This document shows positions 59,155 through 64,000 of a stretch of DNA of 64,000 bases, in pieces. The notes beneath the pieces are model-generated. The model saw nothing but the letters and a program-made list of their open reading frames with translations, was not told where the DNA came from and ran no database searches. This DNA comes from Actinomycetes bacterium. Lineage in GTDB: Bacteria; Actinomycetota; Thermoleophilia; Gaiellales; Gaiellaceae. The first letter of the stretch is position 1. Each line of letters opens with the position of its first letter. Made by a program: the position numbers and the translations under genes. The stretch lies in NCBI GenBank assembly GCA_026708005.1, contig JAPOVR010000107.1, forward strand, positions 1 through 64,000. The letters run 5' to 3'.

Positions 59155-61023
59155 GTGTGCGGGATCTGCGGGCTCTTGTCTCTCCGCGGCGGGCGGGCGG
59201 ATGAGGGCTTGCTGCAGCGCATGAACAGCAGGCTCGTCCACCGTGGCCCCGATGGCGAAGGACGCTACGTCGACGGGTCCGTCGCTCTGGCAATGCGGCG
59301 ATTGGCGATCATCGACATCGACGGCGGCGATCAGCCGATTGGCAACGAAGACCAGACCGTCCAGGTCATCCAGAACGGCGAGATCTACAACTACCGCGAG
59401 CTCCGCGCCGGCCTGGAGCAGCGCGGCCACACCTTCACGACGCACAGCGACACGGAGGTGCTCGTCCACCTGTATGAAGAGCGAGGTCCGGAGTTCCTCT
59501 CGCTGCTGCGCGGCATGTTCGCGATCGCGCTCTGGGATGCTCGCCGCCGGCAGCTACTGCTTGCCCGCGACCGGTTCGGCATCAAGCCTCTCTACTACCG
59601 GCTCGGAGCGGGAGAGCTCATGTTCGCCTCCGAGCTCAAGGCCGTGCCGCCCGGAGAGATCGATCTCGACGCGCTCGAGGCCTTCCTCGCGTTCAACGCG
59701 GTTCCCGCGCCCTACACGATCGATCGCGGCGTCCGCAAGCTACCGGCGGGCCACAGACTGCTTGCGGGAGCAGATGGCTCGCTCGAGCTGGAGCGGTTTG
59801 CGCGCGCGGGGGCCGACCCCGCTGTTTGCCCCCGCACCGACAGTTGGACGACGCTCGCGGAGGAGCTCCGCGCCCGCCTGCGAGACTCGGTTCGTGCCCA
59901 CCTCGTCAGCGACGTCCCGGTCGGGGTGCTGCTCTCGGGCGGCATCGACTCCTCCGCGCTCGCCGCGCTCGCCTCACAGGAGGGGGAGGGAACGCTCAGC
60001 TCGTTCTCGATCGGCTTCGAGGAGCGGAGCTTCGACGAGCTCGAGTTGGCTCGGCTCGCCGCGAGGCGCTATCGCACGGAGCACCACGAGCTGGTGCTGC
60101 GGCCGGACGCAGCAGCGCTGCTGCCAGAGATTGTCGAAGCCTTCGACGAGCCGTTCGCGGATTCTGCCGTCCTGCCCACCTACCTCGTCGCACGGCTTGC
60201 CGCCGACCACGTCAAGGTCGTCCTCTCAGGCGAGGGCGGCGACGAGCTCTTCGGCGGCTACTACACCTACGTCGCCGACGAGCTCGCGCCCCGCCTGGAG
60301 TGGCTTTCGCCGGCGCTCCTCGGCATCGCCGAGCGGCTCCCGAGCTCGTCGCGGCGGGTGAGCTTCGACTACAAGGCGAAGCGGTTCGCGCGCGGCCTCG
60401 GCCTGCCAGCGCTCGAGCGCCATCACGCGTGGAAAGAGATCTTCTCGAGCGAGGCTCGGGCGGAGCTCGTCAACCCGGATCGGCGCAGCTGGCTTGACCC
60501 GGTAGACCTCTTGCGTGCGCGCTACGCCGAGACCGAGGGCGCCGACGAGCTCGCCCGCTTGCAAGACGTCGATGTCGGCGTGCTCATGGCTGATGATCTC
60601 CTGGTCCGAACAGACCGGGCAAGCATGGCCCACTCGCTCGAGGTACGGGTCCCGTTCCTCGATACGCTCGTCGCCGACTTCGCCTTCGCGCTGCCGCGGT
60701 CCCACAAGGTACGGGGGTTTGCGAAGAAGCGGCTGCTGCGGAGCGCGCTCGCTCCCCTGCTCCCGCCGGGGATCGTCGCCGGGCCGAAGCGGGGCTTCTC
60801 GATTCCTGCCGCGGCGTGGCTGCGGGGCGAGCTCGCCCCCTTCGCCCGCGAGGTGTTGGCGGCGGAGACGATCCGCAGCCACGGATTCTTCGAGCCGCGC
60901 GCGGTGACACGCCTGCTCGACCGCCACATCGCCCGTGAGGAGGACCTCAGCCGCCAGCTCTGGGGTCTGCTCTCGTTCACTCTGTGGTGGGAGCAGCGCT
61001 CGCGACAAGCGGCGCTCGTGTAG
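59155..61023 (+). CDS. asnB: Asparagine synthetase (glutamine-hydrolysing)
   Basis: 622 residues. The GTG at 59155 places the catalytic Cys at position 2 (MCGICGLLSLRGG), as required for class II glutaminase. RLVHRGPDGEG, LAIIDIDGG and NGEIYNYRELR follow; the synthetase half has VLLSGGIDSSALAAL (PP-loop) and the acceptor-site GEGGDELFGGYYTY. Within glycan loci such enzymes often amidate sugars or peptides instead of making asparagine. Stop and next start overlap by one base. Confidence 0.93.
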   Translation: MCGICGLLSLRGGRADEGLLQRMNSRLVHRGPDGEGRYVDGSVALAMRRLAIIDIDGGDQPIGNEDQTVQVIQNGEIYNYRELRAGLEQRGHTFTTHSDTEVLVHLYEERGPEFLSLLRGMFAIALWDARRRQLLLARDRFGIKPLYYRLGAGELMFASELKAVPPGEIDLDALEAFLAFNAVPAPYTIDRGVRKLPAGHRLLAGADGSLELERFARAGADPAVCPRTDSWTTLAEELRARLRDSVRAHLVSDVPVGVLLSGGIDSSALAALASQEGEGTLSSFSIGFEERSFDELELARLAARRYRTEHHELVLRPDAAALLPEIVEAFDEPFADSAVLPTYLVARLAADHVKVVLSGEGGDELFGGYYTYVADELAPRLEWLSPALLGIAERLPSSSRRVSFDYKAKRFARGLGLPALERHHAWKEIFSSEARAELVNPDRRSWLDPVDLLRARYAETEGADELARLQDVDVGVLMADDLLVRTDRASMAHSLEVRVPFLDTLVADFAFALPRSHKVRGFAKKRLLRSALAPLLPPGIVAGPKRGFSIPAAAWLRGELAPFAREVLAAETIRSHGFFEPRAVTRLLDRHIAREEDLSRQLWGLLSFTLWWEQRSRQAALV

Positions 61024-62051
61024 TGCGCGTCTGGATCGACATCACCGCTCCGGCCCACGTGCTCGTGTTTCGACCGCTCATCGCGCTGCTGCGCCAGCGG
61101 GGCGCGGAGATCGAGGTCACGACACGCGCCTATGCGCAGACGCTCGAGCTGCTCGAGCTGCACGGCATCGAGGCCCAGCGCCTGGGCCGGCACGGCGGGC
61201 GCTCCCGCGCGGGCAAGTTCCGTGCGCTGGCCTCCCGCCTGCCAACGCTGGCGCGGTGGGCTCGCGGACGCCGGTTCGACCTCGCGCTGGCGCACGGATC
61301 GCACGAGCTGACCATCACAGCCCGTCGCAGAGGCATCCCGAGCGCCACGACCTTCGACTACGAGTATGCCGTCCTGCAGCACCAGCTCGGCTGTCGGGCC
61401 GCAACGCGCGTCGTCGTGCCCGCCGCGATCCCGGTCGATCGGCTCGCGCGCTACGGCGTCAGGCCACCGAAGCTCCTCCAGTACGAAGGGCTGAAGGAGG
61501 AATACTACCTCGCGGACTTCGAGCCAGACCCGGCAGTGCTCGACGAGCTCGGCGTCGATCTCGAGCGCCTCCTCGTCGTCGTCCGAACTCCGCCCGACGT
61601 GTCGCTTTACCACCGGCGCTCGAACCGCCTATTTCCACAGCTCATCGACCACCTCGCAGCACAGGCCGGCGTTGCGACCGTCGTGCTCCCCCGCACCGAC
61701 GGGCAGCGGGCGTTTCTCCAGACGATCGCCTCGACGGGCCTCATCGTGCCCGATCGAGCCGTCGACGCCCAGAGCCTGATCGGGCTCTCAGACCTCGTGG
61801 TCTCAGCCGGAGGCACGATGAACCGTGAGGCCGCTGCACTCGGTGTGCCCGTGTACACCACGTACGGCGGGCGCCTCGGCGGCGTCGACGAGATGCTGAT
61901 ACGCGACGGGCGCCTCCGTCCCCTCTCCGATCCACACGCGCTCGAGCTCGTGCGGCGACACGAGAGCAGACCTAGAGCGCGCCGCGACCCGGAGGTGATG
62001 CTCGAGCTCCTCCTCGCAGCCGGCGTCGTCTCGACGGAGAAGCGCGGCTAG
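61023..62051 (+). CDS. DUF354 family glycosyltransferase-like protein
   Basis: 342 residues. Two Rossmann-type halves: VRVWIDITAPAHVLVFRPLI at the N-terminus and a C-terminal part with AQSLIGLSDLVVSAGGTMNREAAALGVPVYTT cut by loops, which resembles the donor-binding end of GT-B transferases. DUF354 proteins are found in archaeal and bacterial glycan clusters. GTG start at 61023 shares one base with the asnB stop (TAGTG). Convergent with the dehydratase gene, overlapping four bases. Confidence 0.82.
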   Translation: MRVWIDITAPAHVLVFRPLIALLRQRGAEIEVTTRAYAQTLELLELHGIEAQRLGRHGGRSRAGKFRALASRLPTLARWARGRRFDLALAHGSHELTITARRRGIPSATTFDYEYAVLQHQLGCRAATRVVVPAAIPVDRLARYGVRPPKLLQYEGLKEEYYLADFEPDPAVLDELGVDLERLLVVVRTPPDVSLYHRRSNRLFPQLIDHLAAQAGVATVVLPRTDGQRAFLQTIASTGLIVPDRAVDAQSLIGLSDLVVSAGGTMNREAAALGVPVYTTYGGRLGGVDEMLIRDGRLRPLSDPHALELVRRHESRPRARRDPEVMLELLLAAGVVSTEKRG

Positions 62052-63931
62052 CGGTGCTCCGAGAGGGTCTCGCGCGCCTCGGCGGTCGGCCCGCGCGGCG
62101 CTGACAAGAGCCCGCCAAGATGGGCGACCACCTCGACGGTCTCCCCGGCCTCGACCAGCCGCTCGAGATCAACGAGCTCCTGCGCAAGCCACGCCGGCTC
62201 GACCGGCGCCGCCAAGCAGCGGAAGATCTTGGGGTGCGTCGTCGGCGCCGGTGTCTCTCCTTCACCCCAGAGGTTCTCTTCCAGCTTCTCGCCGGGCCTC
62301 GGGCCGATGAACTCGATCGCAACATCGGTCTCGGGCTCGAGGCCCGACAGCCGGATCATGTTGTGCGCCAAATCGACGATCTTCATCGGAGCGCCCATGT
62401 CGAGCACGAACACGTCGCCCCCGGAGCCGATCGCTCCCGCCTGGATGATCAGCTGTGCCGCCTCAGGGATTGTCATGAAGTACCGGGCCATCTCCGGGTG
62501 GGTCACGGTCACCGGGCCACCCCTCGCTATCTGGCGCCGAAACAGCGGGATGACGCTGCCCGAGGACGCCAGCACGTTCCCGAAGCGAACCGAGAGAAAC
62601 CGGGTCGTGCTGTTGCCGTCGGCGGCCGCGGAGACGAGCCACTCGCACAGGGCCTTCGACTGGCCCAGGACGTTTCGTGCGTCGACAGCCTTGTCGGTGG
62701 ACACGAGCACGAACGCCTTCACGCCGTGCGCCTCCGTCACCTCGACCATGCGCTTCGTCGCCACGACGTTGTTGCGAACCGCCTCCAGCGGGTTGGCCTC
62801 GATCAGCGGCACGTGTTTGTAGGCGGCCGCATGGAAGACGACAGCAGGGCGGTAGTCGGCGAAGATCTCCTGCAGCTTTGCCCGGTTCTTGACGTCAGCG
62901 AGCACCGGGACGACCGCCGCAAAGCGGCGTTCCTCCACGAGCTCGCGGTCGATCTCGAAGAGGTTGTTCTCTGCGTGGTCAACGAGAATGACGCGCTCTG
63001 GCTGAAGAGAGGCGATCTGACGACACAGCTCAGAGCCGATCGAGCCACCGGCGCCGGTAACCAGCACCGTCTCTCCTCCGATGTAGGAGGCAATCGACGG
63101 CAGATCGAGCCGTACCGGCTCGCGGCCCAGGACGTCCTCGACCTGAACCTCGCGCAGCTGTCGCGCCAGCTCGAGGTCGCCGGAGATCAGCTCGTTGACG
63201 GTCGGCAGCGTCTTGACCGGCACGCCCGAGTCCCGGCAGGCATTGACGATGCGTTGGCGCGTATCCCCGGCGGCGGACGGTATCGCGATGATCACCTCCG
63301 CGGGCCGCACGCTCTCGAGGATGCTGCCAAGCTCGTCGGTTGTGCCGAGAACGCGAACCCCGTGAAGCCGCAGGTTCTGCTTGCGCGGATCGTCGTCGAC
63401 GAGCCCCACCGGCCGGTAGCGCAGGCTCCTGTTGCGCTGCATCTCCTTGATGATCAGGGCGCCGGCATCGCCGGCTCCGACGATCAGCACGCGCGTTCCT
63501 GCCGCTCTGCCGAGCCTGCCCGAAAGCGGCCGCTCGACCAGCGTTCGTGCGAGAACACGCGCGCCACCGACGAGGGCAATCGCCAGGATTCCATCGATCA
63601 GGAACACGCCGCGCGGAAGTCGAACGACGTACGGGTCCCAGAGGAGAATGACGAGCGCCGCAACGAGCGCTCCGAAGGCGCATGCGCGCACGACAGCCCA
63701 GATGTCGCGCAGCGATACGTACCGCCACCAGTGATTGTACAGGCCGAAGGCCACGAGCACCGCCAGCTTGATGCCGACGACGGTCGCAAAGATCTCGAGC
63801 TCGAGGTACCCCTGGTAGAAGCGCGGAATCATCTGCTCGAAGCGCAGCTGGAACGCGGCCCACCAGGCAAGGGTGATCAGCCCAGCATCAACCGCGGCCT
63901 GCCAGATCCGGTAACGGTTCATCAGTTTCAT
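62048..63931 (-). CDS. CapD/PglF-like nucleotide-sugar dehydratase
   Basis: 627 residues. Four N-terminal membrane helices, a first Rossmann domain with VLIVGAGDAGALIIKEM, and a catalytic SDR domain with VLVTGAGGSIGSELCRQIAS and FHAAAYKHVPLIE. The active region is STDKAVDARNVLGQSKALCE where PglF-type enzymes usually have AVNPTNxMGATK; Lys is kept, the Met is Leu. Predicted to make UDP-4-keto-6-deoxy sugars at the membrane. Its start overlaps the next gene by ATGA. Confidence 0.9.
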   Translation of the reverse strand: MKLMNRYRIWQAAVDAGLITLAWWAAFQLRFEQMIPRFYQGYLELEIFATVVGIKLAVLVAFGLYNHWWRYVSLRDIWAVVRACAFGALVAALVILLWDPYVVRLPRGVFLIDGILAIALVGGARVLARTLVERPLSGRLGRAAGTRVLIVGAGDAGALIIKEMQRNRSLRYRPVGLVDDDPRKQNLRLHGVRVLGTTDELGSILESVRPAEVIIAIPSAAGDTRQRIVNACRDSGVPVKTLPTVNELISGDLELARQLREVQVEDVLGREPVRLDLPSIASYIGGETVLVTGAGGSIGSELCRQIASLQPERVILVDHAENNLFEIDRELVEERRFAAVVPVLADVKNRAKLQEIFADYRPAVVFHAAAYKHVPLIEANPLEAVRNNVVATKRMVEVTEAHGVKAFVLVSTDKAVDARNVLGQSKALCEWLVSAAADGNSTTRFLSVRFGNVLASSGSVIPLFRRQIARGGPVTVTHPEMARYFMTIPEAAQLIIQAGAIGSGGDVFVLDMGAPMKIVDLAHNMIRLSGLEPETDVAIEFIGPRPGEKLEENLWGEGETPAPTTHPKIFRCLAAPVEPAWLAQELVDLERLVEAGETVEVVAHLGGLLSAPRGPTAEARETLSEHR

Positions 63932-64000
63932 GGGCTCGCTTCGACCACAACTGCCGCCCGTCCTGCGGCGGCAACCTTCTCCTGGTCGGCGCGGCCGATC
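63928..64000 (-). CDS. Partial gene, C-terminal end
   Basis: Only the last 23 codons are in the window: IGRADQEKVAAAGRAAVVVE then ASP and a TGA at 63930-63928 that overlaps the dehydratase ATG (ATGA). The overlap shows it is the upstream gene of the same operon. The sequence is too short to assign, though such an Ala-rich end is common in glycosyltransferases. Confidence 0.55.
   Translation of the reverse strand, partial: IGRADQEKVAAAGRAAVVVEASP

Overview
The window is high-GC DNA from a free-living bacterium, most likely an actinomycete relative of the Thermoleophilia type. This is inferred from gene content: the fhaA-fhaB-pstP-rodA-pbpA-pknB cluster, frequent GTG starts with 4-base GTGA/ATGA overlaps, an actinobacterial dCTP deaminase, a SufR-controlled SUF operon, DUF4446 and a caa3 oxidase of the A2 (YSHPAVY) type. 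No rRNA, tRNA or complete mobile element was seen.

Layout. 1-1116: remnants only (a truncated cupin, a frameshifted sortase, a membrane tail). 1117-5133, minus strand: glutamine synthetase with an in-frame TAG near its C-terminus, an HNH endonuclease, a DUF4446 protein and a CARDB-like membrane protein. 5246-17613, plus strand: a growth and division block with a multi-TM kinase, FhaA, FhaB, PP2C phosphatase, RodA, a class B PBP, PknB with six PASTA repeats and Ddl, followed by dCTP deaminase and an NAD(P)-binding epimerase. 17614-17936: a possible small RNA or leader with an extremely strong Shine-Dalgarno sequence. 17937-26100, minus strand: sufC-sufB-sufD, a CtpE-like P-type ATPase, sufS-sufU and a Rieske protein; sufR is divergent (26194-26886). 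27-34 kb: an IS fragment, a CRISPR-like periodic relic, tatA-tatC, an amidohydrolase, a TPR protein, a cytochrome c lipoprotein and a USP-like protein. 34736-38347: ctaE-ctaD-ctaC. 38425-43352: an MFS carrier, an MDR dehydrogenase, an amidase with an AtzG-like partner, and an FmdB zinc ribbon. 43520-64000: a surface-polysaccharide region with a flippase, two sulfotransferases, two Wzz-like proteins flanking a polymerase, a lipoyl/PSBD/PglD-like acyltransferase fusion, an asparagine synthetase, a DUF354 protein and a CapD/PglF-like dehydratase. An RraA-hyuA-hyuB block interrupts it.

The most striking non-genic feature is a roughly 105-bp interspersed repeat with eight near-complete copies, all in unusually long intergenic gaps between 27.7 and 59 kb and none seen elsewhere. 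It carries a GTGAC-N6-GTGAC motif, a small conserved hairpin and a C-rich then G-rich tail. Other points of note are the glutamine synthetase nonsense codon, the lipoyl-acyltransferase fusion, the P-type ATPase inside the SUF cluster, a start codon buried in a 16-bp perfect hairpin, and a recent 231-bp duplication of PASTA repeats.
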